Shown: positions 1-6,503 of the stretch, one piece after another | How positions within the stretch are numbered: the stretch's first letter is position 1 | Layout: each line of letters starts with the position of its first letter | Source: UBA668 sp031413415 | Lineage (GTDB): Bacteria; Actinomycetota; Acidimicrobiia; Acidimicrobiales; Ilumatobacteraceae | Assembly (NCBI GenBank): GCA_031413415.1 | Contig: JANOET010000309.1 | Coordinates: 1-16,788 of the forward strand | Reading direction: 5' to 3' | DNA: 16,788 nucleotides | The notes under the pieces: model-generated | The model's input: only the letters and a program-made list of their open reading frames with translations | Told to the model about the DNA's origin: nothing | Databases searched by the model: none | Program-made: the position numbers and the translations under genes

Positions 1-48
1 GGTCGTCGCCGGTGCGGTCGTCGCTGGTGCGGTCGTCGCGGTCGTCGC
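1..48. repeat. Short in-phase tandem repeat encoding the Thr/Ala/Pro linker
   Basis: On the plus strand two 15-base units, GGTCGTCGCCGGTGC and GGTCGTCGCTGGTGC (1-30), are followed by two 9-base units GGTCGTCGC (31-48). All units are multiples of three and keep the minus-strand lipoprotein frame, encoding ATT/APATT repeats. Such a tract can change length by slippage without breaking the frame. It may continue beyond the left edge. Confidence 0.7.
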
Positions 49-144
49 GCTACTGGTACATCCGGTCGCGACGAGGAGCACCGACGCCGACGCCGACAGG
101 ATCGCCACCCGACCCCACGACCGATGCAGCACTCGACGCAGCAT
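1..144 (-). CDS. Lipoprotein, N-terminal part (runs off the left edge)
   Basis: The reverse strand reads an open frame of 48 codons from an ATG at 144-142 to the window edge. It has an Arg-rich n-region (MLRRVLHRSWGR), a hydrophobic core and a lipobox-like VATGC with the candidate lipidated Cys at residue 29. A Thr/Ala/Pro linker follows (CTSSATTATTAPATTAPATT). This is the usual start of an actinobacterial lipoprotein exported by Sec and anchored outside the membrane. The ATG overlaps the last base of the upstream NifU-like stop (TGATG), so the two are probably co-transcribed and translationally coupled. The functional domain lies outside the window, so no function can be given. The Ala at lipobox position -3 is less common than Leu but tolerated. 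The call is strong for a lipoprotein start and silent on role. Confidence 0.72.
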   Translation of the reverse strand, partial: MLRRVLHRSWGRVAILSASASVLLVATGCTSSATTATTAPATTAPATT

Positions 145-503
145 CAGGCGCGCGGTGTCCAACCACCCCAACCGGTGGCCAGAGGGTCTTCCTGCACGGT
201 GCCCTGCACATCGGTGATCCAGTCGAGGCGCTGCCGCAGGATGCGCGAAATGCCGCCCTCGAGCGTCATCCCGGCCACCTCGCAGCTGCCACACGCGCCG
301 GCGAGTTCCACTTTGACCTCGCCGCCGTCGGTGTCGGCACTGACCAGCCGCAGCGTGCCACCGTCGGCCTCGACCGCAGGTCGCACGACATCCATCAGTT
401 CGAGCAGGTCGCGAACACGACGGTCGTGATCGGGACCGGAGCCGGTGAGGACGGGGCTGGCGGAGACGTCGGTGAGGTCGGCGGCGGGATCCATGTCGTC
501 CAT
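144..503 (-). CDS. NifU C-terminal-like (Nfu) Fe-S cluster scaffold/carrier protein
   Basis: This is a 119-residue protein made almost entirely of one Nfu domain at about residues 27-105. The key motif is C71-G-S-C74 (in AGACGSCEVAG), the CxxC that holds a bridging Fe-S cluster between two subunits, preceded by the typical RPAVEADGGTLRLV strand region. Family knowledge: Nfu proteins assemble or deliver 4Fe-4S clusters to cytosolic apo-enzymes. The ATG at 503 was chosen because the domain starts soon after it and a purine-rich GGTGG lies upstream. A second ATG three codons later is possible. The long open frame continuing upstream of 503 is antisense to the GNAT gene and was not used. A lipoprotein gene starts on the last base of the stop codon. 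Three GAACAGG repeats lie 21-41 bases upstream of the start. Confidence 0.88.
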   Translation of the reverse strand: MDDMDPAADLTDVSASPVLTGSGPDHDRRVRDLLELMDVVRPAVEADGGTLRLVSADTDGGEVKVELAGACGSCEVAGMTLEGGISRILRQRLDWITDVQGTVQEDPLATGWGGWTPRA

Positions 504-523
504 GCAACCACCGTTCTGCGAAT

Positions 524-544
524 CCTGTTCCCTGTTCCCTGTTC
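524..544. repeat. Three perfect tandem copies of a 7-base unit upstream of the Nfu gene
   Basis: CCTGTTC occurs three times head to tail (524-530, 531-537, 538-544), read as GAACAGG on the minus strand. The array sits 21-41 bases upstream of the NifU-like start codon, in the gap between divergent genes. The 7-base period is not a coding period here. It could be a regulator-binding array or a simple slippage product. Confidence 0.6.
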
Positions 545-626
545 TCGGATCCGGCCACGAAGGCCCGACGCCCCGCGATGCGACCGCCATCCGGTACCTG
601 TTGGACGGCTGACCGGGCGGGTTCGC

Positions 627-632
627 TACCGT
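627..632 (+). promoter_or_regulatory. Candidate -10 element (TACCGT) for leaderless GNAT mRNA
   Basis: TACCGT matches the actinobacterial TANNNT -10 pattern. It ends 7 bases before the GTG at 640, so transcription should begin at or next to the start codon. No convincing -35 hexamer is visible at the usual distance. On the minus strand the overlapping bases 633-628 read TACGGT, a possible opposing -10 for the Nfu gene with a leader of about 118 bases. Confidence 0.45.
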
Positions 633-633
633 A

Positions 634-650
634 CCGTCGGTGACCGACGG
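634..650. repeat. Perfect 17-base palindrome across the GNAT start codon
   Basis: CCGTCGGT (634-641), centre G (642) and ACCGACGG (643-650) form an uninterrupted inverted repeat with 8-base arms. It covers the start codon at 640-642. It could be an operator for a dimeric repressor just downstream of the -10 element. A one-base loop makes an RNA hairpin with the full stem impossible. Confidence 0.55.
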
Positions 651-1212
651 CAACTTCGCGAGCATCCACCCGGTCCTGCAGCTGGGTGGCATCCATCGGG
701 TGCTTCGCGACGGCACCAGCGCACAGGTGCGGCTGCTCACCAGGGCCGACGGCGATCGGTTGCGTCGATTCCATGATGGCCTGTCGGCCGAGAGCACACG
801 GATGCGGTACTTCACCGCCAAGCCACGGCTGACCGACAAGGACATCGTCTGGCTCACCGACATCAATGTCGTCAACCGCTGCGCCCTGGTGGTCGTCGAG
901 CACGACGAGATCATCGCCGTCGGACGATGGATGCGACCCGACGGCGCCTCGGCATCGGCCGAAGTCGCATTCATCACAGCGGACAGGGAACAGGGGCGGG
1001 GCATCGGCACTCTGCTGTTGGCCATCCTCATCGAACTCGCCCCCGAGTTCGGCATCACCACGTTCACGGCATCAGTGCTGCTCGAGAACCATTCGATGAC
1101 CAAGGTGCTGCGCCACAGCGGCTACCGCGTCACCGTGTCGATGGACTACGGGGTCCGCGAGATGGAGATCGACCTCACCTCTCCGATCGACGTCTGGCGA
1201 GGCAACTCCTGA
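640..1212 (+). CDS. GNAT-family N-acetyltransferase, Pat-like
   Basis: This 190-residue protein is built on one GNAT domain at about residues 20-178. The acetyl-CoA pyrophosphate-binding motif A is QGRGIG (118-123), preceded by AEVAFITAD. Glu108 is the candidate general base, and LLENHSM (148-154) is the motif B region. The domain resembles the acetyltransferase module of bacterial protein-lysine acetyltransferases of the Pat type: VRLLTRADGDRLRRFHDGLS then RMRYF. No cyclic-nucleotide or ligase domain is attached. The substrate is therefore unknown; protein lysine acetylation is one possibility. The GTG start was chosen for the -10 hexamer 7 bases upstream, which implies a leaderless transcript. 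The gene ends in a shared hairpin facing the convergent secreted-protein gene. Confidence 0.85.
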   Translation: MTDGNFASIHPVLQLGGIHRVLRDGTSAQVRLLTRADGDRLRRFHDGLSAESTRMRYFTAKPRLTDKDIVWLTDINVVNRCALVVVEHDEIIAVGRWMRPDGASASAEVAFITADREQGRGIGTLLLAILIELAPEFGITTFTASVLLENHSMTKVLRHSGYRVTVSMDYGVREMEIDLTSPIDVWRGNS

Positions 1213-1258
1213 CGACGCGGGTGACGGCCCGGGGCGGGACGGGACGTCACCCGCGTCG
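1213..1258. terminator. Perfect 14-bp inverted repeat between convergent genes
   Basis: CGACGCGGGTGACG (1213-1226) and CGTCACCCGCGTCG (1245-1258) are exact reverse complements around an 18-base loop. The hairpin starts directly after the GNAT stop (1210-1212) and precedes the end of the minus-strand gene at 1275. It should fold equally well in both transcripts. There is no T tract on either side, as is common for actinobacterial terminators. The position between two convergent stop codons supports a bidirectional terminator. Confidence 0.7.
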
Positions 1259-1274
1259 CATCGCGGAGCCGTCG

Positions 1275-1778
1275 CTACAGGCCGTTGACGGCGAGCCAGC
1301 GGTCGGTGGTGGTGGTCACGAACACGATCGGCGCCAAGCACGGCGAGGGCAGGGCCACCTTGGTCTCGATCATGCCGTCGCCACCGGGATCCGTCGCCGT
1401 GGCGACGGTGACGGGGAACGGCTCGGTCGAGACGTTGACCGTTGCGCCACCGGCCGTCAGGCACGAGACGACCACCTTCATGTTCGCGACGGTGTTCTTG
1501 CCGACGTTCGATCCTGCGGCGAACCACAGGTCCTGGAACGCCACCTCGACCTTGCCGGAGGACTTGACCTCCACCTCGGACGCGCCGATCGTCCACGCGA
1601 TCCCGCCGCCGGAGACACCGCGCACCGAGTTGGCCGACCCGACGAACGCAGCCGGCAGACCGATCATCGAGTCGTTCTCCAGTGACGTGCCGTTCCGGGC
1701 AGTGGCGACGGTGGCGAGGCCGGCCACCGAGATGGCTGCGATTCCGACCGCAGTTGCAACGAAGTGTGAGATCTTCAT
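1275..1778 (-). CDS. Small secreted protein of unknown function
   Basis: This is a 167-residue protein with a Sec signal peptide: MKIS, a hydrophobic stretch at 6-24, and VATA with likely cleavage after residue 27. The mature part is about 140 residues, rich in Val, Thr, Gly and Ala, and predicted mostly beta. It has only two cysteines, C106 (VVSCLTAGG) and C147 (SPCLAP), a likely disulfide. I recognise the style of an uncharacterised exported actinobacterial family (GLPAAFVG, VRGVSGGGIAW, GKNTVANMKVVVSCL) but know no function. The start is supported by GAGAGGA 8-14 bases upstream. The gene is divergent from an ECF sigma gene 115 bases away, so control by that sigma factor or by extracellular stress is possible but unproven. 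Confidence 0.8.
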   Translation of the reverse strand: MKISHFVATAVGIAAISVAGLATVATARNGTSLENDSMIGLPAAFVGSANSVRGVSGGGIAWTIGASEVEVKSSGKVEVAFQDLWFAAGSNVGKNTVANMKVVVSCLTAGGATVNVSTEPFPVTVATATDPGGDGMIETKVALPSPCLAPIVFVTTTTDRWLAVNGL

Positions 1779-1861
1779 TCGGGTTCCTCTCGTCGAGCGC
1801 TGTCTGCGCTGCGGGTCATACGGGAGCGGCGGATGGAGAGATTGCGCGCACCGCCGAAAAT

Positions 1862-1871
1862 CCCGATCGGG
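1862..1871. repeat. 10-base palindrome CCCGATCGGG in a divergent intergenic region
   Basis: A perfect palindrome lies 11 bases upstream of the proposed -10 of the sigma gene, between the divergent secreted-protein and sigma genes. It could be an operator, but a GC-rich 10-base palindrome can also arise by chance. Confidence 0.3.
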
Positions 1872-1881
1872 TCCTCGTCCG

Positions 1882-1887
1882 TAAGGT
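1882..1887 (+). promoter_or_regulatory. Candidate -10 element (TAAGGT) of the sigma factor operon
   Basis: TAAGGT matches TANNNT and ends 6 bases before the GTG at 1894, which would give a leaderless or nearly leaderless message. The same bases contain AAGG, which could instead act as a weak ribosome binding site. The sequence alone cannot separate the two readings. Confidence 0.4.
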
Positions 1888-1893
1888 GTCGTC

Positions 1894-2466
1894 GTGCGGC
1901 ACCCCGCCCGATTGGATCGGCTCTCCGACGACGCGCTGCTCGCGGCGGTCGCGCTCGACGAGCGCGATGCTGCTGCGGTGTTCGTGCGCCGTTTCCAGCG
2001 GCGCCTCTACGGACTGGCGATCACCATCACGGGCGATCGAGCGCTGGCCGACGACATCGCCCAACTGGCGTTCGAGCGGGCCTGGCGGCATGCGGCGTCG
2101 TACGACCCCCGCCGAGCCTCGGTGACCACCTGGTTGCTGACCATCACGCGCAACCTGTCCATCGACGCGATGCGGGTACGTCGAGCCACACCGATGGACC
2201 CTGCCGTCGTCGCCGGCCTCATGCCACCGTCCAACGCCGCCGACCCCCAGCAGGCCGCCATCGACACCGACCAGCTGGGTCGGCTCGGCGTCGAGCTCGC
2301 GGCGCTGCCCGACGAGCAGCGGCGGGCAGTGCTGCTGGCGACGATCGCCGGTCGTACGGCACTCGAGATCTCCACGATCGAGGGCATCCCCCTCGGCACG
2401 GCGAAGACCCGAATCCGCGCGGGTCTGCGTCGCCTCCGAAACGCGGTCGAAGAGGTGAACCGATGA
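1894..2466 (+). CDS. ECF-type RNA polymerase sigma factor
   Basis: This 190-residue protein has the two-domain ECF architecture. Sigma region 2 spans about 25-97, with the polymerase and -10 binding helices GDRALADDIAQLAFERAWRHA and the segment TTWLLTITRNLSIDAMR. A linker rich in Pro, Ala and Asp follows. Sigma region 4 spans about 132-185, with the helix-turn-helix segment EISTIEGIPLGTAKTRIRAG. It directs core polymerase to a small regulon, normally held off by the partner anti-sigma. The GTG start places region 2 at the usual distance, and a TANNNT hexamer lies 6 bases upstream. The stop overlaps the next start as ATGA, so the sigma and anti-sigma proteins are translationally coupled. The divergent secreted-protein gene is a candidate target. 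The signal is unknown. Confidence 0.93.
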   Translation: MRHPARLDRLSDDALLAAVALDERDAAAVFVRRFQRRLYGLAITITGDRALADDIAQLAFERAWRHAASYDPRRASVTTWLLTITRNLSIDAMRVRRATPMDPAVVAGLMPPSNAADPQQAAIDTDQLGRLGVELAALPDEQRRAVLLATIAGRTALEISTIEGIPLGTAKTRIRAGLRRLRNAVEEVNR

Positions 2467-3113
2467 CCGACTCCCCCGCAGTCGGCTGCGCGAGGTTCGA
2501 CGAGCTGGCCGAGGAACTCGCACTCGGTGCGGTCGACGAACCGCGCCGCGGCGAACTGCTCGCACACGCCGCCGGGTGCCCCCGCTGCCAGTCCCTGCTC
2601 GACGGACTGGGCGTCGTCGTCGACCGACTGCTGCTGGTCGCGCCAGAGGTGGAGCCACCCGCCGGGTTCGAGAATCGCGTCCTCGCGCGCCTCGGTGCGC
2701 CACCCGCTCACCGACATCGCCGAGGCGCTGCCCTTTGGGCAGCAGCAGCGGCAGCGCTGCTCGTCGTTGCTGGTGCGGCCGCGCTCGCACTCGGACGCGA
2801 CGACGCGCCGGTCGCCGCCGAGCCCGCGGCCATCGTGGCCGCGAACGGCACCCAGATCGGAACGGTGCGACTGGTCAGCGACCCGGTACCGCACGTGTTC
2901 ATCACCATCCAGTCGCCACGACCCACTCCCGGGCAGCGGCATTGCGAACTGCAGACCACCGCCGGAACGTGGGTCGAGGTGGGGACGTGGGAGGTTGCCG
3001 ACCTCGCAGGTGGCGTCTGGGCGGCCGGCGTCGACGAGGCCTTGCTCGATGCGACGGCGATGCGAGTGACGGCGGACGACGGCACGGTGCTCGCCACCGC
3101 GACGTTCGGCTGA
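2463..3113 (+). CDS. Membrane anti-sigma factor with zinc-binding (ZAS-type) N-terminus
   Basis: This is a 216-residue single-pass membrane protein. The N-terminal cytoplasmic domain has H35-x3-C39-x2-C42 (HAAGCPRC), the zinc-associated anti-sigma signature that clamps ECF sigma factors. One transmembrane helix follows at about 89-110 (Ala/Leu/Val rich). An extracytoplasmic domain of about 105 residues resembles the RskA-type C-terminal domain (VFITIQSPRPTPG, WVEVGTWEVAD, ending VLATATFG). Families of this type release the sigma factor after redox change at the CxxC or by regulated proteolysis; which applies here cannot be seen. The ATG was chosen because ATGA overlaps the sigma stop. The two membrane-proximal halves imply sensing outside and sequestration inside. 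The gene is convergent with the cyclase gene after a 36-base gap. Confidence 0.9.
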   Translation: MTDSPAVGCARFDELAEELALGAVDEPRRGELLAHAAGCPRCQSLLDGLGVVVDRLLLVAPEVEPPAGFENRVLARLGAPPAHRHRRGAALWAAAAAALLVVAGAAALALGRDDAPVAAEPAAIVAANGTQIGTVRLVSDPVPHVFITIQSPRPTPGQRHCELQTTAGTWVEVGTWEVADLAGGVWAAGVDEALLDATAMRVTADDGTVLATATFG

Positions 3114-3149
3114 CCACGGCGCGGACACGACGGCACCGGACGAGGGAAA

Positions 3150-6100
3150 CTACCGCGGGTTCGGTGAGTCGCTCTGCGCCCGCGCCAGCGAGGCGATGGC
3201 CGGCGCCCCACACTCGATCGCCAGGGCGACGGCTTCATCGCGCAGCTGTTGGGCTCGGCTCGGGTCGCTGCCGTGTTGGCGAGCCTCGAGCAGTTCGGCG
3301 CGCGCCACCAACGTGGCCGCCTGCAACAGCGGCGCATGCATCGACGCGTTCACCTGCACGGCACGATCGAACCACCAGTCGGCACGTTCGAGGTCTCCCT
3401 GCATCACCGCGAGGAGCCCCAGGAAGTGGGCGACCGAGCCGTAGCAACCTGCGCCGCCGTAGGCGATGAGGTCGGCGTGGGGCGACAGCAGCGCCTCCAG
3501 CTCGGCGGCCTCGGCGGCGGTACCGAAACGACGGCACAGCACCGTCAGGAACGCCAGGTTGTGCACCCAGGTGAGGTTCGGAGTGACCGTGGCGAACACG
3601 TCGTCGGCGAAACGGCGATAGATCTGCTCGGCCTCGTCGGGCTCGCCGCTCTCGAGCAGCACCACGCCGAGCCCGGCGAGGAACGTGTCGCCGAACGTCT
3701 CGGACAGTTGACGCCACAGCGGAATCGTCTCGGCCACTCGGCCCTGCGCCGACCGAGCCTTGGTGATGCTGCCCATGTAGCCGGCGATCACCTGACGGGT
3801 GAGGCCCAACTGGTCGGCGAGTGACATCATCTGCTCGAGCAGCTGCACCGAGGTCTCGACCTCGCCGCGCAACATCGCCAGCTCGGCGCGGTTGCGAACA
3901 ACGCGCAGCTGCAGGTGCGAGCGTCCCGCAGCGCCCAACGTCGCCAGCGCGGCTTCGGAACGCTCGAGCGACTCGAGCAGTTCGTCGTAGCGCGCGGATT
4001 CGAAGGCGATCTCGGTGAGTCGTTGCGCGGTGATGATCTCGGTGATCGGGTCGCCGAGCACGCGGCTCAACTCGACGAGTTCGCGCAGATCCGCCCGTCG
4101 GCGAGCCAGGTGGTCGGTCGATCGCAGCGCCGCGGCGCGCTGCACCAACGCGAACGCCACGGTCGCAGGGTCACCGACGCGGCGAGACATGTGCACCGAC
4201 TCGTCGGCGAGTGAGATGACCCGCTGCGTCACACCGCCGAAATGCAGCTCGGCGGCGAGCACACCGAGCAGACGCGAGCGCATCGCGCTGTCCTCGTCGC
4301 CGAGCATTTTCAGCGTCGCCTCGATCATCTCGATCCGCGCTTCGTCGACCGCACCCGACGCCGTCGCTGCGCCGCGGCTGGCGGCGAGCACCACGGCGCC
4401 CAGACGCTCGGCGTCGTCCAGTTCGCGCGCCACGTCGGCGGCCTGGTCGAGCGCCTCGGCGAACGCCGGATCCCCACTCTGCAGCAGTGCCCGACCCAGC
4501 GCGGTGAGCAGATCGCAGCGCAGCGCAGTATCGGGGTCGGGCGACGCCGCCAGCAGGTCGAGTGCCACCCGATACGACACCGCTGCGTCGGCGGACGCGA
4601 GTTGCGCCATGGCGGCGTCGCCGGCAATGGCGTTGTACCGCACCGCCTGGGCGTGGAAGCCCTCCGACGCAGCCTGCGTCGCGTGGTACGCCAACTCGGA
4701 GATGCGTGGTGTGGGGTCGTCGCCCACCGACCGCTCCAACGCCTCGGCGATGTGCAGATGCAAGGTCGCCCGTCGCGTGTGACCGAGCGACTGGTACAGG
4801 CTCGAGCGGACGAGGCCGTGGGTGAACCGGTAGCGGTGCGCCGCTTCCTCCACCAGCAGACGCGACCGACAGCACTCCTGCAACGAATCGAGCAGCTGGT
4901 CCACGGTCACACGCCGCGCGTCGGCCATGAGCCGCCCGTCGAACACCTCGCCGATCGCGGATGCCCACCCCATGGTCTGTTGTGCCGCCGACGACAGGCG
5001 GCCGAGGCGCTCGGTGACCACCCGGCGGATGCCGTCGGGAATGCCGACGCGCATCAGGTCGGTGGTGGTCGACCATCGGCCGTCGACCTGCGCGAGCAGA
5101 CCGGTCTCGATGAGGTGCAGCAGCAGCTCGCGGGTGAACAGGACGTTCCCCGCAGTCTGTTCGCACACCAGCGTCGCCAGGGCCAGTCCGTCGTCGCCGA
5201 ACGGGTGTCGCGCGGCAGCCTCGATGAAGGCGAGCGTCGTCGCGTCGTCGAACCCCTCGAGCCGCAGCTCGTGCACGTCGGTACCGTGGAGCTTCGCCAG
5301 CAACTGATCGGCACTCATGCCGTCGGCCGTTGCATCGCGCGAAGTGCCCGTGATCATCACCGACATCGGCAACGTGGACCGCGACACGTAGCGCAGCATC
5401 TGCAGGGTCGGCTCGGCGGCCCAATGCATGTCGTCGAGCACCAGGAGCAACGGCGCCGAACTGGACGCCACGGACAGCCAACTGGCGACCGCATCGAACA
5501 GCTGGATTCGCTCGGTCTCGGCGTCGCCCGACGAGGGCGCTGCGTCGCCGAGCAACGGCTGCAGATCCGGGACCAGGCGCACCAGGTGGCGAGCCGATGG
5601 GCCCAACCGACTGATCGCCAACGACGGCGGCAGCTGCGCGACGAACTCGCGAATCGCTTCCGTGAAGGGCTGGTACGGGGCGACCAGGTCGGAATCGTTG
5701 CGGCCGTAGAGCACCGTGCCACCCGCGGTCTGCACGTGGCCTGCGAGCTCGGCCACCAGACGCGTCTTGCCCACGCCGGCCTCGCCGGCGACGACGACCA
5801 CCTGCCGCTCACCGCCCTTGGCGCGCCGCCACCAGCCCTGCAGCTGGGTGTACTCGGCGTCGCGGCCGACAAAGAGGAACCGACTGTCGCCGCGCAACGG
5901 CCCGGGCAGCGGCAACGGACTCTGGTCGGCAACCGGACGCAACACCCACGTGAGCACGGGCTCGGTGACACCTTTGAGGTCGCGCGCCGAGCACTCGTCG
6001 AACGGCAGTCCGATGTCGCCGGCCGCCAGCTGCCGGGTCAGGTCGTCGACCAGAACCGTGCGGGCTTCGGCCAGCGCACACAGGCGCGCGGCGATGATCG

Positions 6101-6443
6101 GCGCCATTCCGAACAGATCGCCGTACTCACTGCTCACGTCACCGGCGGCCACGCCCACCCGCAGTTCGGTGACGTCGGTCAAGCGAGGCGCGACGCGCTG
6201 CACCTCGGTCTGCAACGTCACGGCCGCGTTGATGGCGTTCGTCGCCGAATCGAACGTCGCCATGATGCCGTCGCCCATGTGCTTCACGAACTCGCCCGAG
6301 TGGCTGGTGATGACGTCGAGTTGCAGCCGATCGAGCGTCACGCGCAACTCTTCCGCGCGGTCGTTCCCAAGCCGCTGTCGCTGCACGGTGGAGCCCACGA
6401 CGTCCGTGAACATCACGACAGCGAGTCGATATCGAGCAGTCAT
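3150..6443 (-). CDS. Class III nucleotide cyclase-homology / ATPase / helical-repeat regulator
   Basis: This 1097-residue protein has three parts. A class III cyclase domain (5-165) carries metal aspartates D14 (FTDVVGST) and D58 (KHMGDG), purine-selecting K54 and D109 (GDLFG), and R120. The transition-state Asn normally four residues before that Arg is Ile116 (GMAPIIAAR). An STAND-like ATPase (188-560) has Walker A GEAGVGKT (220-227) and Walker B LLLVLDDMHW (332-341). An alpha-helical TPR-like region (590-1097) has no C-terminal LuxR helix-turn-helix. Similar cyclase-ATPase proteins are common in mycobacteria, where ATP-dependent conformational signalling is assumed. With the Asn lost, turnover to cAMP may be weak, so the domain may sense or bind nucleotide instead. 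The ATG at 6443 was chosen because the cyclase domain starts five codons later; the open frame further upstream lies opposite the methyltransferase. No membrane segment is seen. Confidence 0.9.
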   Translation of the reverse strand: MTARYRLAVVMFTDVVGSTVQRQRLGNDRAEELRVTLDRLQLDVITSHSGEFVKHMGDGIMATFDSATNAINAAVTLQTEVQRVAPRLTDVTELRVGVAAGDVSSEYGDLFGMAPIIAARLCALAEARTVLVDDLTRQLAAGDIGLPFDECSARDLKGVTEPVLTWVLRPVADQSPLPLPGPLRGDSRFLFVGRDAEYTQLQGWWRRAKGGERQVVVVAGEAGVGKTRLVAELAGHVQTAGGTVLYGRNDSDLVAPYQPFTEAIREFVAQLPPSLAISRLGPSARHLVRLVPDLQPLLGDAAPSSGDAETERIQLFDAVASWLSVASSSAPLLLVLDDMHWAAEPTLQMLRYVSRSTLPMSVMITGTSRDATADGMSADQLLAKLHGTDVHELRLEGFDDATTLAFIEAAARHPFGDDGLALATLVCEQTAGNVLFTRELLLHLIETGLLAQVDGRWSTTTDLMRVGIPDGIRRVVTERLGRLSSAAQQTMGWASAIGEVFDGRLMADARRVTVDQLLDSLQECCRSRLLVEEAAHRYRFTHGLVRSSLYQSLGHTRRATLHLHIAEALERSVGDDPTPRISELAYHATQAASEGFHAQAVRYNAIAGDAAMAQLASADAAVSYRVALDLLAASPDPDTALRCDLLTALGRALLQSGDPAFAEALDQAADVARELDDAERLGAVVLAASRGAATASGAVDEARIEMIEATLKMLGDEDSAMRSRLLGVLAAELHFGGVTQRVISLADESVHMSRRVGDPATVAFALVQRAAALRSTDHLARRRADLRELVELSRVLGDPITEIITAQRLTEIAFESARYDELLESLERSEAALATLGAAGRSHLQLRVVRNRAELAMLRGEVETSVQLLEQMMSLADQLGLTRQVIAGYMGSITKARSAQGRVAETIPLWRQLSETFGDTFLAGLGVVLLESGEPDEAEQIYRRFADDVFATVTPNLTWVHNLAFLTVLCRRFGTAAEAAELEALLSPHADLIAYGGAGCYGSVAHFLGLLAVMQGDLERADWWFDRAVQVNASMHAPLLQAATLVARAELLEARQHGSDPSRAQQLRDEAVALAIECGAPAIASLARAQSDSPNPR

Positions 6444-6486
6444 TCGTGTCCCGCCCCGACGGTTCGTCGTGACGCTCCCGTCGGGC

Positions 6487-6492
6487 ATGCTA
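6487..6492 (-). promoter_or_regulatory. Candidate -10 element (TAGCAT) of the cyclase gene
   Basis: Read on the minus strand, bases 6492-6487 are TAGCAT, fitting TANNNT. Transcription would begin near 6480, giving a leader of about 37 bases containing GGGCGGGA before the ATG at 6443. It shares two bases with the opposing methyltransferase -10, so the two polymerases could not both bind at once. Confidence 0.35.
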
Positions 6493-6496
6493 CAAA
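6491..6496 (+). promoter_or_regulatory. Candidate -10 element (TACAAA) of the methyltransferase gene
   Basis: TACAAA ends 7 bases before the GTG at 6504, the spacing seen at the other putative leaderless genes here. Its last base is A rather than the conserved T, so it is the weakest member of the set. No ribosome binding site is visible, which favours leaderless translation. Confidence 0.33.
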
Positions 6497-6503
6497 ACTG
6501 GGC

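Noticed and set aside
1..60. Repeated GGTCGTCGC units considered as a CRISPR-like or regulatory repeat
   Set aside because: The units are short, contiguous and codon-phased, and they translate to a Thr/Ala/Pro linker after a lipobox.
3114..3149. Gap between the convergent anti-sigma and cyclase genes considered as a terminator
   Set aside because: Only a loose five-base inverted match (CGCGG/CCGCG) reaching into the cyclase end was found, which is not enough to call.
4242..6503. Very long plus-strand open frame upstream of the methyltransferase
   Set aside because: It is the mirror of the cyclase-ATPase gene, with low-complexity Arg/Gln/His-rich translation and no domain. Only the part from 6504 resembles a protein family.
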